From: Albula goreensis
Lineage: Eukaryota; Chordata; Actinopteri; Albuliformes; Albulidae
Direction: 5' to 3'
DNA: 64,000 bases
NCBI GenBank assembly: GCA_022829145.1
Contig: CM040764.1
Coordinates: forward strand, 1 to 64,000
The position numbers were made by a program, and so were the translations under genes. The notes beneath the pieces are model-generated. The model had not been told where the DNA came from. It searched no databases and worked only from the letters and a program-made list of their open reading frames with translations. Of this stretch, positions 44,890 to 57,164 are shown in pieces (the stretch's first letter is position 1; each line of letters starts with the position of its first letter).

Positions 44890-45913
44890 ATGGATTTCAA
44901 CATGAATGACTCAGGACCGGCAATTCGACAAATAGATATGGATACTGAAACAAATGGCGAGTTCTGGGTTTTCTGATCGACTGTCTGAACATCGACTTCC
45001 AGTTTTGGATCATGGTGAAAGTTGTAGTAATACAGCTGTTAATGTGGTTTTTGAACATGGCATGTATTCAAGGAAAAGAGAGTTTTGAATGGCGAACGGA
45101 TTGATGACGCTGAGAAGGACTGCGGGGCTGGGTTGGAATTGACGGCTGGAGAGGAATTCTCTCGCCAGCTTACTGCTGAACAAAGAGAAGAAGCTGGGGG
45201 TTTGGTTAATGGTGTTGGCTCGGCGTTTTGGACAACAAAAGTAGATATGACATGCGGATGCTGAAGTTGGGGAGACAAAGGCTAGCGGAGAAATAACGGC
45301 AGGGAGCTAGATTTCAGAGATTTTTCGAAGACGCTCCGCTTATTCTGCAATTGAATGATTTACAGAGGATAACTGCAATGGACGTGATAACGATGGTTGA
45401 TGCCAAGCTGGGCAGGGAAACTGATCGGGTTAAGCCGGCCCAACAACGGATTTGAGTTAACTTTGGAGAAGGAGTGCAAGTGAAGGGTCATGTTTGTGAG
45501 GTGCGCAGACTGTGTGCTACGGAGGTTATGCTCTCCTTTTTGAACCTGCCGAAATACATAGAGGACTCTGTGATTTTGGACAAGTTGGAAAGGTGGAGTG
45601 TGACTCGATTCTACCTCTCCGCAGGCTTTTTTTTTTTTACCTGGGCACCGCAGTGGCGGATGGCACCCAGTTTCTCAGCGTCAAATTCCCCAAGAGATTG
45701 CTTCGTCGCCACACAGCGTGCGTTTTGATACGGGAGATGGACCACTGTATTTTCGGGTCATGCATGACAGGCAGGTGAAGATCTGCCGTTTGTGCATGAG
45801 CCCGGTTCATGTGATGCGAGTTTGCCCGCAGTCTGTCTGCCCGTGAGTGCTTGGAAAAGGGCATCACGCGAAGGAGTGTCAAGCAGCGCTGTAACACCAT
45901 CAATCGAAAATGA
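44890..45913 (+). pseudogene. Zinc-knuckle pseudogene, module b of unit 8
   Basis: Extra GA in AAAGAGAGTTTTG (about 45078), one C gained at TGCCCGTGAG (about 45839) and G lost near 45860, so the second knuckle is frameshifted. T12 tract. Leader 44459-44889, CRE palindrome 44674-44685. Confidence 0.7.
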
Positions 45914-46360
45914 TATACTTGAGCCGAAAATAATACATGTTTCTCTCTTTGATAAAGATATTGTTTTTCTTTCCAAACGATAGAAATGACAAAAAAAAAA
46001 AAAAAAAAAAAAAAAAATTACTTAGAAATAATATAAAATCGCTCCGGCGTCACAATAGCAGTAGAAAGCGGATGACAACCATGGGCGACCGATTGAGAGG
46101 GCAGCTTTCGCCCACGGCCACACCACGCTGAACGGGCCCGATTGTGACGTCACAGGTGTGAGGCTGTGGCTGCAGAGGTGGGAGAGAGGCTCCCACAGTG
46201 TTTGTTTCGGTTATCTTTTCATTGTTTATGGTAGTAGTCTGTTACTCTTGTAGTGCTTCTTTTGTTTTTTTTTTTTTTTTTTTTTTTGTTTTTGCTCTTT
46301 TCCTCCCTGAGCAGTTTATCTGCCAAGGGGTAGATTTTCGTGCGTTTTTAATTAACGGGA

Positions 46361-47383
46361 ATGGATTTCAACATGAATGACTCAGGACCGGCAATTCGAC
46401 AAATAGATATGGATACTGAAACAAATGGCGAGTTCTGGGTTTTCTGATCGACTGTCTGAACATCGACTTCCAGTTTTGGATCATGGTGAAAGTTGTAGTA
46501 ATACAGCTGTTAATGTGGTTTTTGAACATGGCATGTATTCAAGGAAAAAGAGTTTTGAATGGCGAACGGATTGATGACGCTGAGAAGGACTGCGGGGCTG
46601 GGTTGGAATTGACGGCTGGAGAGGAATTCTCTCGCCAGCTTACTGCTGAACAAAGAGAAGAAGCTGGGGTTTGGTTAATGGTGTTGGCTCGGCGTTTTGG
46701 ACAACAAAAGTAGATATGACATGCGGATGCTGAAGTTGGGGAGACAAAGGCTAGCGGAGAAATAACGGCAGGGAGCTAGATTTCAGAGATTTTTCGAAGA
46801 CGCTCCGCTTATTCTGCAATTGAATGATTTACAGGGATAACTGCAATGGACGTGATAACGATGGTTGATGCCAAGCTGGGCAGAGGGAAACTGATCGGGT
46901 TAAGCCGGCCCAACAACGGATTTGAGTTAACTTTGGAGAAGGAGTGCAAGTGAAGGGTCATGTTGTGAGGTGCGCAGACTGTGTGCTACGGAGGTTATGC
47001 TCTCCTTTTTGAACCTGCCGAAATACATAGAGGACTCTGTGATTTTGGACAAGTTGGAAAGGTGGAGTGTGACTCCGATTCTACCTCTCCGCAGGCTTTT
47101 TTTTTACCTGGGCACCGCAGTGGCGGATGGCACCCAGTTTCTCAGCGTCAAATTCCCGCAAGAGATTGCTTCGTCGCCACACAGCGTGCGTTTTGATACG
47201 GGAGATGGACCACTGTATTTTCGGGTCATGCATGACAGGCAGGTGAAGATCTGCCGTTTGTGCATGAGCCCGGTTCATGTGATGCGAGTTTGCCCGCAGT
47301 CTGTCTGCCGTGAGTGCTTGGAAAAGGGGCATCACGCGAAGGAGTGTCAAGCAGCGCGCTGTAACACCATCAATCGAAAATGA
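46361..47383 (+). pseudogene. Zinc-knuckle pseudogene, extra module b of unit 8 (best C-terminus)
   Basis: With CTCCGATTC intact and a T9 tract, the frame runs without a break from about 46970 (EVRRLCATEV...) through the RRM-like region and both CX2CX4HX4C knuckles to 47383. This is the clearest view of the domain. The N-terminal part is still broken. Leader 45914-46360, CRE palindrome 46143-46154. Confidence 0.72.
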
Positions 47384-47817
47384 TATACTTGAGAGCCCGA
47401 AAATAATACATGTTTCTCTCTTTGATAAAGATATTGTTTTTCTTTCCAAACGATAGAAATGACAAAAAAAAAAAAAAAAAAAAAATTTACTTAGAAATAA
47501 TATAAAATCGCTCGGCGTCACAATAGCAGTAGAAAGCGGATGACAACCATGAGGCGACCGATTGAGAGGGCAGCTTTCGCCCACGGCCACACCACGCTTA
47601 CGGGCCCGATTGTGACGTCACAGGTGTGAGGTTGTGGCTGCAGAGGTGGGAGAGGCTCCCACAGTGTTTGTTTCGTTTATCTTTTCATTGTTTATTGTAC
47701 TAGTCTGTTACTTTTGTAGTGCTTCTTTTGTTTTGTTTTTTTTTTTTGCTTTTTCCTCCTCACCTGAGCAGTTTATCTGCCAAAGGCACATTTTTCGTGC
47801 GTTTTTAATTAACGGGA

Positions 47818-48444
47818 ATGGATTTCAACATGAATGACTCAGGACCGGCAATTCGACAAATAGCTATGGATACTGAAACAAATGGCGAGTTCTGGGTTTT
47901 CTGATCGACTGCCTGAACATCGACTTCCAGTTTTGGATCATGGTGAAAGTTCTAGTAATACAGCTGTTAATGTGGTTTTTCAACATGACATGGTATTCAA
48001 GGAAAAGAGTTTTGAATGGCGGACGGATTGATGACGCTGAGAAGGACTGCGGGGCTGGGTTGGAATTGACGGCTGGAGAGGAATTCTCTCGCCAGCTTAC
48101 TCCTGAACAAAGAGAGGAAGCTGGGGGTTTGGTTAATGGTGTTGGCTCGAGCGTTTTGGACAACAAAAGTAGATATGACATGCGGATGGTGAAGTTGGGG
48201 AGACAAAGGCTAGCGGAGAAATAACAGCAGGGAGCTAGATTTCAGAGAGATTTTTCCGAAGACGCTCCGCTTATTCTGCAATTGAATGATTTACAGGGGA
48301 TAACTGCAATGGACGTGATAACGATGGTTGATGCCAAGCTGGGCAGAGGGAAACTGATCGGGTTAAGAAGCCGGCCCAACAACGGATTTGAGTTAACTTT
48401 GGAGAAGGAGGATTACTGCCAGCTCATCTTGGACGGAATTTTAG
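47818..48444 (+). pseudogene. Truncated zinc-knuckle pseudogene, module c of unit 8
   Basis: Shares private changes with 56538-57164: CAACATGACATGGTATTC, GGCGGACGG, ACTCCTGAAC and CGGATGGTGAAG. Leader 47384-47817, CRE palindrome 47611-47622; its 5S relic reads CACGCTTACGGGCCC. Confidence 0.7.
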
Positions 48445-48922
48445 AATATTTAATTTAAAGGGCTGTTTAGCTGGTAAACTAAGAAACGTGAAGTACCTGA
48501 CACATAAAAATGGGTCACAATTTTAATTATAATCATTGCCTGGAGGTTGAAATAGCTTGGGTCAAATTGACGCCAAGGATAAAAGATATTAGCAAATTTA
48601 AGGACAATACGAGGTTAAGCCCCCACCAAGAGCGGGCGGCTCAGACGGAGCTCCAGCGTGAAATGTGAGCCAAAGTCCAGGTGAATCTGGGCGCCGGTGG
48701 TGGATCTTTCTCCACCATCTTCAAATCATGGGCCTCCGGCCTAGCTCCACACCTAGAGCCGGGCCTGACGCTGTGGCCTTGGCCCATGCCAAGCTCCAGC
48801 CGAAAGCCCAAACTCCAAACGTGAGCCTGGGCTCCGCATTGTTGGACGAAAAAAAAAGAAAATAAGAACAGCTCCAGCGTCACAATCGCAGAAGAAAGCG
48901 GATGCCTTTTTATTCTTTTTCT
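48445..48922 (+). repeat. piggyBac right end + spacer S with 5S deleted, end of unit 8
   Basis: The right-end palindrome is broken (TTGACGCCAAGG, about 48567), and CGAGGTTAAGC has lost two G before the TTAA. The same 5S-deleting join occurs near 48903. Confidence 0.7.
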
Positions 48923-49748
48923 TACCTAAGGCCTTCCCCCAGCTTATCTAAGGCCTGCCCCAGGAGAAGCAACTTAGGCCCTCCTAACTTTGATAGTTTT
49001 AGCATGAGCTTCAACTTTGATGCCAATATTTAGTGGTAATGGCAACCATTTTATTGAGGAATAGACTGCCACCTTGTGTGTCTGGCAGTCAACTACACCC
49101 AAAGAAGACCGTGGTTCCAGTGAGGAGATTGGCATTAAAACAAGAAAAAAAAGGTCTTTCTTTCCAATTTCAGGTCAAACTGAGAGATTTCATGGTGATT
49201 TGCATATTTTTCCAACAGTAGGTATTTTGGGTGTTTGCCGGGGTTGTGGGGTGGTGGTGGTAATATTTAATTTAAAGGGCCATTTAGCTGGTAAACTAAG
49301 AAACGTAAAGTACCTGACACATAAAAATGGGTAGCAATTTGAATTATAATCATTGCCTGGAGGCTGAAATAGCTTGGGTCAAATTGACCCCAAGTATAAA
49401 AGATGTTAGCAAATTTGAGGACAATACGAGGTTATGCCCCCTCCAAGAGCGGACGGTTCAGCGTGAAATGTTAGCCAAAGTCCAGGTGAAACTGGGCGCC
49501 GGTGGTGGGTCTTTCTCCACCATCTTCCAATCATGGGCCTCGGCCTAGCTCCACACCCAGAGCCGGGCCTGACGCTGTGGCCTTGGCCCATGCCAAGCTC
49601 CAGCCAAAACCCAAACTCCAAACTCCGGTCCTGTCTGGGTGAGCAGCTGCCCGCGGTTCTGGAGCCAAGGGCTGAGAACGAGGTATCGGGAGAGAGGCTT
49701 AAGGTTGGGAGTCCCTCAGTAAAATGGAGGTCAGGCTTAAGCAGGAGT
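48923..49748 (+). repeat. GATA-motif module + piggyBac right end + spacer S (type 1), unit 9
   Basis: As 1-828, with GGGCCATTTAGC (about 49278) and small losses near 49431 and 49541. Confidence 0.75.
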
Positions 49749-51421
49749 TTAACCCTCCTATTGTCTTTGGGGTCCATGTGACCCCATTCAATGTTTCACG
49801 TTTCCAACTGGATTATTGACGTTTGTTTTGTTGCCTCATATTTCATGACTTTTCCTCATTTCATGGGGACAACTGGGTGAACGTAAACATGATGAACACG
49901 ATGATTTGTTTTCAATGTCCTGTACACATTTTGTACACATCGGTGTCCCCTGGGGTCAATTTGACCCCAGGCTGTTCTGGCGGTATAAAACATAAGAAAT
50001 ATCAACATCTTTCACGTTTCATTTGGCTGTTTTGGATGATATTGAAGCCACTAACATGCAATTTTATAATCTCCAAAAAACCTTCCCTCTGCTTTAGGGA
50101 CCTAAAGCAGAGGGGGTGTTGCAAGATTTGAGGCACTACTGGGGCGCCAACTCCTAGTGCTCACATCCTCATGCGGGGAATTCGTCAGCAACTACAATGG
50201 GCTAGTTGTGTTACATTACTTTCAGTCATTTAGCTGAAACTTTTATTCAAAGCGACTTACAGTTGATTAGGCTGACCAGGGGCCAACCCTCCCTTGGGAG
50301 CTATGCTATTTTCACAAGCATTTACCGGGGCACCACAGATTGTTGCTGGAGCATGTGCCCCCGTGAGATCGGGTCTGGTGATGCCCCTGGCCCTAACCTA
50401 TCGTAACCATACCTGTGGTAGTGTGAGAACCACTGATAGTTCACATGAAATGGGGGATGGGGAAATATAATTCCCAAAAGAACGCTGATATTTCCTGCAA
50501 TGTTTTTGTGTGGAAATGTGGTTCCAGTGAGGAGATTGGCAGTTCACACAACAAAGGGGAGGAGCAAACACATGAAAGCTTGCACCGCAGCCTTCAAAAC
50601 CATTTCTCTTGGTGCGCTGTGTGCTCTTGCTTTATGTTCTCTTTCAATTGAAAATGACCTCTAAGCAAAGGTTTTGTGCCCATGCAGTTTTGTCACAGCT
50701 CTTTGACAGTGAAAGTGACAGAGGAGAATGTGTCAGAGAGAGAGAGGATAGTGTTGAGGTGGACCCTGATTATGAGACATCCTCCTCTGATGAGAATGAG
50801 AGCCTTAGTATTGACCCTCTCATTGTCTCTCAACCACCAGCAGACAAGTTACCTAACAAAAATGGAAAGTTAATATGGTCCCTCTCCCCACCTGAATGAC
50901 AGGTTAGACTTAATGCTGCTAATGTCATCAAAATGGTTCCAGGCCCCAGCAGATACACTGTCAGCCATGTCTAAGACATAAAATCAGCATTTGAGCTCTT
51001 CTTAACACCAGAGAAGGAACATAATACATGTTTCTCTCTTTAGTAAAAGATATTGTTTTTCTTTTCAAATGATATAAATGACAAAAAAAAAAATTGTACT
51101 TAGAAATAATATAAAGCCATTCAAACAAGAAAAAAAGGTCCTTCTTTCCAAGTTCAGGTCAAACTGAGAGATTTTATGGTGATTTGCATATTTCTCCAAC
51201 AGTAGGTATTTTGGGTGTTTGCCGGTGTTGGGGGGTGGTGGTGGTAATATTTAATGTAAAAGGGCTATTTAGGTAGTAAACTGAGAAACGTAAAGTACCT
51301 GGCACATAAAAATGGGTAGCAATTTTAATTATAATCATTGCCTGGAGGTTGAAATAGCTTGGGTCAAATTGACCCCAAGTATAAAAGATGTTAGCAAATC
51401 TGAGGACTATGCGAGGGTTAA
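49749..51421 (+). mobile_element. piggyBac-like element P6 (N-terminal frame repaired)
   Basis: TTAA at 49749-49752 and 51418-51421. The only complete copy in which the transposase N-terminus reads through its GA run (see 50654-50899). The catalytic domain is missing as in the others. Confidence 0.8.
50654..50899 (+). pseudogene. piggyBac transposase N-terminal fragment, continuous frame
   Basis: From ATG at 50654 an 81-codon frame runs MTSKQRFCAHAV... through LFDSESD, an acidic DYETSSSDENESL stretch and NGKLIWSLSPPE to TGA. It is typical of the acidic, disordered N-terminus of piggyBac transposases. An extra GA in the run near 50740 joins two halves that are out of frame in all other copies. 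The frame can extend 15 codons upstream to 50609, but MTSK is the likelier start. The DDE catalytic part is gone, so this is a fragment. Confidence 0.7.
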
Positions 51422-51740
51422 GCCCCCACCAAGAGCGGGCGGACCATGCCAAGCTTCAGCGTGAAATGTGAGCCACAGTCCAGGTGAAACTGGGAGCCGG
51501 TGGTGGATCTTTCTCCACCACCTTCAAATCATGGGCCTCCGGCCTAGCTCCACACCTAGAGCCGGGCCTGACGCTGTGGCCTTGGCCCATGCCAAGCTCC
51601 AGCCGAAAACCCAAACTCCAAACGTGAGCCTGGGCTCCGCATTGTTGGACGAAAAAAAAATAATAAAAACGCTCCGGCGGCACAATCGCAGAAGAAAGCG
51701 GACGACAACCACGTGGCAACCGTTTGAGAGGGCAGCCTTC
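51422..51740 (+). repeat. Spacer S (type 2) and 5S upstream region, unit 9
   Basis: As 2508-2822, but CAACCACGTGGCAACC replaces CAACCATGAGGCAACC before the 5S gene, also seen at 60430. This creates a CACGTG E-box. Confidence 0.7.
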
Positions 51741-51858
51741 GCTTACGGCCACACCACGCTGAACACGCCCGATCTCGTCTGATCTCGGAAGCCAAGCAGC
51801 GTCGGGCCTGGTTAGTACTTGGATGGGTGACCGCCTGGGAATACCAGGTGCTGTAAGC
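51741..51858 (+). rRNA. 5S ribosomal RNA gene, copy 5
   Basis: Full 118 bp with G18/C60. Terminator runs T5 51860-51864 and T6 51866-51871. A CACGTG hexamer lies about 30 bp upstream. Confidence 0.93.
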
Positions 51859-52643
51859 ATTTTTGTTTTTTCCTACCCCCACAATCGAGTGGTAGAAATG
51901 GCTCCAACCTGGGCCCAATGGCTGGGGGCCCCTCGTCACACTTTTTCTTTAATATCCTCAAGCCTTCGGTGCTTCAGTACCTGAACGAAATCAAAATCCA
52001 CCAAGCCCGATGCAAAAAGGTTTATTGTGTATTATCTGAGCACGATACGCCACACCAGCCGGGCTGGTCCGCACAGAGGTAAAAGAGACCACTTTGGCAC
52101 TCCAACAGTCACTCTGAGGACTTCGCTTACGCTCTTCCTTTTTATTCTTTTTCTTATCTAAGGCCTTCCCCCAGCTTATCTAAGGCCTGCCCCAGGAGAA
52201 GCAACTTAGGCCCTCCTAACTTTCTTATTTTTAGCATGAGCTTAAACTTTGACGCAAATATTTAGTGGTAATGGCAACCATTTTATTGAGGAATAGACTG
52301 CCACCTTGTGTGTCTGGCAGTGAACTACACCTAAAGTAGACCGACCTCTTCCAGGCTACTGCATCCAGGTTTTGTCTGCATTATTATATCTACGCTTACA
52401 TTTTGTCAGTATGAAAATGCGCAAGGCTGTAAGTATGTCTGTCAACGCTGTGTCAGTTGAAAGATAGGTCTGATCCCACAAATTACACTTCTGCAACCGT
52501 CCGTATGAGCAGTTGTCTTTGCCCCGCAGGTGACCGGTGCTCTCCCGGTCCTGTCTGGGTGACCAGTTGCTCGCGGTTCTGGAGCCAAGGGCTGAGAACG
52601 AGGTATTGGGAGAGAGGCTTAAGTTTGGGAGCCCCACGGTAAA
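51859..52643 (+). repeat. 5S 3' flank, LTR-like antisense segment and GATA-motif module, unit 9
   Basis: As 2941-3727; CACTTCTGCAACCG (about 52487) replaces CACTTCACCAACCG, and CCCCGCAGGTGACC is shortened near 52525. Confidence 0.55.
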
Positions 52644-53186
52644 ATGGAGGTAAGGCTTAATGCTGCTAATGTCATCAAGATGGTTCCAGGCCCCAGCAGA
52701 TACACTGTCCGCCATGGCCAAGACATAAAATCTGCATTTGAGCTCTTCTTAACACCATCAATCGAAAATGATATACTTGAGAGCCCGAACATAATACATT
52801 GTTCTGTCTGTGATAAAAGATATTGTTTTTCTTTCCAAATGATATAAATGACATAAGATGTGTACTTAGAAATAATATAAAGCTACTAAAACAAGAAAGA
52901 AAGGTCTTTCTTTCCAATTTAAGGTCAAACTGAGAGATTCTATGGTGATTTGCATATTTCTCCAACAGTAGGTATTTTGGGTGTTTGCCGGGGTTTGGGG
53001 GTGGTGGTGGTAATATTTAATTTAAAGGGCTATTTAGCTGGTAAACTAAGAAACGTAAGGTACCTGACACATAAGAATGGGTGGCAATTTTAATTACAAT
53101 CATTGCCTGGAGGCTGAAATAGCTTGGGTCAAACTGACCCCAAGGATAAAAGATGTTAGCAAATTAGAGGACAATACAAGGGTTAA
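52644..53186 (+). mobile_element. piggyBac remnant with intact 67-codon piece, unit 9
   Basis: 67-codon frame 52644-52847, with R for S in YTV(R/S)HGQ. Right-end TTAA at 53183-53186. Confidence 0.75.
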
Positions 53187-53619
53187 GCCCCCACCAAGAG
53201 CGGTCGGCCCATGCCAAGCTTCAGCAGAAAACCCAAACTCCAAAGGTGAGCCTGGGCTCCGCATTGTCGGACGGAAAAAAAAAAAAAAACACGCACAAAA
53301 GCGTCACAATAGCAGTAGAAAGCGGATGACAACCATGAGGCGACCGATTGAGAGGGCAGCTTTCGCCTACGGCCACACCACGCTGAACGGGCCCGATTGT
53401 GACGTCACAGGTGTGAGATTGTGGCTGCAGAGGTGGGAGAGAGGCTCCCACAGTGTTTGTTTCGTTTATCTTTTCATTGTTTATTGTACAAGCCTGTTAC
53501 TTTTGTAGTGCTTCTTTTGTTTTGTTTTTTTTTTTTTTTTTTTTTTTTGCTTTCTTCCCTCCCCTGAGCAGTTTATCTGCCAAGGGGTAGATTTTTCGTG
53601 CGTTTTATAATTAACGGGA

Positions 53620-54657
53620 ATGGATTTCTACATGAATGACTCAGTACCGGCAATTGGACAAATAGCTATGGATACGGATTTGAAACAAACGGCGAGTTGT
53701 GGGTTTTCTGATCGATAGTCTGAACATGGACTTCGAGTTTTGGATCATGGTGAAAGTTGTAGTAATACAGGTGTTAATGTGGTTTTTGAACATGGCATGT
53801 ATTCAAGGAAAAGATTTTTGAATGGCGAACGGATTGATGACGCTGAGAAGGACTGCGGGGCTGGGTTGGAATTGACGGCTGGAGAGGAATTCTCTCACCA
53901 GCTTACTCCTGAACAAAGAGAAGAAGCTGGGGGTTTGGTTAATGGTGTTGGCTCGAGCGTTTTGGACAACAAAAGTAGATATGACATGCGGATGCTGAAG
54001 TTGGGGGAGACAAAGGCTAGCGGAGAAATAACGGCAGGGAGCTAGATTTCAGAGAGATTTTTCCGAAGACGCTCCGCTTATTCTGCAATTGAATGATTTA
54101 CAGGGGATAACTGCAATGGACGTGATAACGATGGTTGATGCCAAGCTGGGCAGAGGGAAACTGATCGGGGTAAGAAGCCGGCCCAAGAACATTTGAGTTA
54201 ACTTTGGAGAAGGAGTGCAAGTGAAGGGTCATGTTTGTGAGGTGCGCAGACCGTGTGCTACGGAGGTTATGCTCTCCCCTTTTGAACCTGCCGAAATACA
54301 TAGAGGACTCTGTGATTTTGGACACGTTGGAAAGGTGGAGTGTGACTCGATTCTACCTCTCCGCAGGCTTTTTTTTTTTTTACCTGGGCACCGCAGTGGC
54401 GGATGGCACCCAGTTTCTCAGCGTCAAATTCCCGCAAGAGATTGCTTCGTCCCCACACAGCGTGCGCTTTGATACGGGAGATGGACCACTGTATTTTCGG
54501 GTCATGCATGACAGGCAGGTGAAGATCTGCCGTTTGTGCATGAGCCCGGTTCATGTGATTCGGTTTGCCCGCAGTCTGTCTGCCGTGAGTGCTTGGAAAA
54601 GGGCATCACGCGAAGGAGTGTCAAGCAGCGCGCTGTAACACCATCAATCGAAAATGA
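53620..54657 (+). pseudogene. Zinc-knuckle pseudogene, module a of unit 9
   Basis: Early TAG near 53716 as in type a. A missing C (GTGACTCGATTC) is again in phase with the T tract (T13), keeping 54231-54560 open. Losses in ATTCGGTTTGCC (about 54560) and near 54600 break the first and second knuckles. Leader 53187-53619, CRE palindrome 53398-53409. Confidence 0.7.
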
Positions 54658-55090
54658 TATACTTGAGAGCCCGAACATAATGCATGTTTCTCTCTTTGAT
54701 AAAAGATATTGTTTTTCTTTCCAAATAATATACGTGACAAAAAAAAAAATGTACTTAGAAATAATATAAAATCGCTCCGGCGTCACAATAGCAGTAGAAA
54801 GCGGATGACAACCATGAGGCGACCGATTGAGAGGCAGCTTTCGCCCACGGCCACACCACGCTGAACGGGCCCGATTGTGACGTCACAGGTGTGAGGCTGT
54901 GGCTGCAGAGGTGGGGAGAGAGGCTCCCACAGTGTTTGTTTCGGTTATCTTTTCATTGTTTATGGTAGTAGTCTGTTACTCTTGTAGTGCTTCTTTTGTT
55001 TTTTTTTTTTTTTGTTTTTTTTGCTCTTTTCCTCCCTGAGCAGTTTATCTGCCAAGGGGTAGATTTTTCGTGCGTTTTTAATTAACGGGA

Positions 55091-56118
55091 ATGGATTTCA
55101 ACATGAATGACTCAGGACCGGCAATTCGACAAATAGATATGGATACTGAAACAAATGGCGAGTTCTGGTTTTCTGATCGACTGTCTGAACATCGACTTCC
55201 AGTTTTGGATCATGGTGAAAGTTGTAGTAATACAGCTGTTAATGTGGTTTTTGAACATGGCATGTATTCAAGGAAAAGAGTTTTGAATGGCGAACGGATT
55301 GATGACGCTGAGAAGGACTGCGGGGCTGGGTTGGAATTGACGGCTGGAGAGGAATTCTCTCGCCAGCTTACTGCTGAACAAGAGAAGAAGCTGGGGGTTT
55401 GGTTAATGGTGTTGGCTCGAGCGTTTTGGACAACAAAAGTAGATATGACATGCGGATGCTGAAGTTGGGGAGACAAAGGCTAGCGGAGAAATAACGGCAG
55501 GGAGCTAGATTTCAGAGAGATTTTTCGAAGACGCTCCGCTTATTCTGCAATTGAATGATTTACAGGGGATAACTGCAATGGACGTGATAACGATGGTTGA
55601 TGCCAAGCTGGGCAGAGGGAAACTGATCGGGTTAAGAAGCCGGCCCAAGAACGGATTTGAGTTAACTTTGGAGAAGGAGTGCAAGTGAAGGGTCATGTTT
55701 GTGAGGTGCGCAGACTGTGTGCTACGGAGGTTATGCTCTCCTTTTTGAACCTGCCGAAATACATAGAGGACTCTGTGATTTTGGACAAGTTGGAAAGGTG
55801 GAGTGTGACTCGATTCTACCTCTCCGCAGGCTTTTTTTTTACCTGGGCACCGCAGTGGCGGATGGCACCCAGTTTCTCAGCGTCAAATTCCCGCAAGAGA
55901 TTGCTTCGTCGCCACACAGCGTGCGTTTTGATACGGGAGATGGACCACTGTATTTTCGGGTCATGCATGACAGGCAGGTGAAGATCTGCCGTTTGTGCAT
56001 GAGCCCGGTTCATGTGATTCGAGTTTGCCCGCAGTCTGTCTGCCGTGAGTGCTTGGAAAAGGGGCATCACGCGAAGGAGTGTCAAGCAGCGCGCTGTAAC
56101 ACCATCAATCGAAAATGA
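55091..56118 (+). pseudogene. Zinc-knuckle pseudogene, module b of unit 9 (longest N-terminal frame)
   Basis: One G is absent near 55168 (GAGTTCTGGTTTTC), which removes the early stop present in all other copies. The frame runs from MDFNMNDS at 55091 to about 55462, but a lost A near 55380 shifts it. Both knuckles are intact in 55717-56118. Leader 54658-55090, CRE palindrome 54876-54887. Confidence 0.72.
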
Positions 56119-56537
56119 TATACTTGAGAGCCCGAACATAATGCATGTTTCTCTCTTTGATAAAAGATATTGTTTTTCTTTCCAAACGATAGAAATGACA
56201 AAAAAAAAAAAAAAAAAAAAAATTTACTTAGAAATAATATAAAATCGCTCCGGCGTCACAATAGCAGTAGAAAGCGGATGACAACCATGAGGCGACCGAT
56301 TGAGAGGGCAGCTTTCGCTTACGGGCCCGATTGTGACGTCACAGGTGTGAGGTTGTGGCTGCAGAGGTGGGAGAGAGGCTCCCACAGTGTTTGTTTCGTT
56401 TATCTTTTCATTGTTTATTGTACTAGTCTGTTACTTTTGTAGTGCTTCTTTTGTGTTTTTTATTGCTTTTTTCCTCCTCACCTGAGCAGTTTATCTGCCA
56501 AGGGGCACATTTTTCGTGCGTTTTTTAATTAACGGGA

Positions 56538-57164
56538 ATGGATTTCAACATGAATGACTCAGGACCGGCAATTCGACAAATAGCTATGGATACTGAAACA
56601 AACGGCGAGTTCTGGGTTTTCTGATCGACTGCCTGAACATCGACTTCCAGTTTTGGATCATGGTGAAAGTTCTAGTAATACAGCTGTTAATGTGGTTTTT
56701 CAACATGACATGGTATTCAAGGAAAAGAGTTTTGAATGGCGGACGGATTGATGACGCTGAGAAGGACTGCGGGGCTGGGTTGGAATTGACGGCTGGAGAG
56801 GAATTCTCTCGCCAGCTTACTCCTGAACAAAGAGAGGAAGCTGGGGGTTTGGTTAATGGTGTTGGCTCGAGCGTTTTGGACAACAAAAGTAGATATGACA
56901 TGCGGATGGTGAAGTTGGGGAGACAAAGGCTAGCGGAGAAATAACAGCAGGGAGCTAGATTTCAGAGAGATTTTTCCGAAGACGCTCCGCTTATTCTGCA
57001 ATTGAATGATTTACAGGGGATAACTGCAATGGACGTGATAACGATGGTTGATGCCAAGCTGGGCAGAGGGAAACTGATCGGGTTAAGAAGCCGGCCCAAC
57101 AACGGATTTGAGTTAACTTTGGAGAAGGAGGATTACTGCCAGCTTCTCTTGGACGGAATTTTAG
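56538..57164 (+). pseudogene. Truncated zinc-knuckle pseudogene, module c of unit 9
   Basis: Near-twin of 47818-48444, with CTTCTCTTGG near 57142 as a private change. Leader 56119-56537 has a very short T tract and a 5S relic cut to CGCTTACGGGCCCGAT; CRE palindrome at 56332-56343. Confidence 0.7.

Larger units (their letters stand above)
43244..48922 (+). repeat. Macrosatellite unit 8 (3' part) with four zinc-knuckle modules
   Basis: Begins inside the leader of a module a and then carries modules a, b, a second b and c, against a, b, c in the other units. The extra 1.47 kb copy shows that module number varies. Confidence 0.88.
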
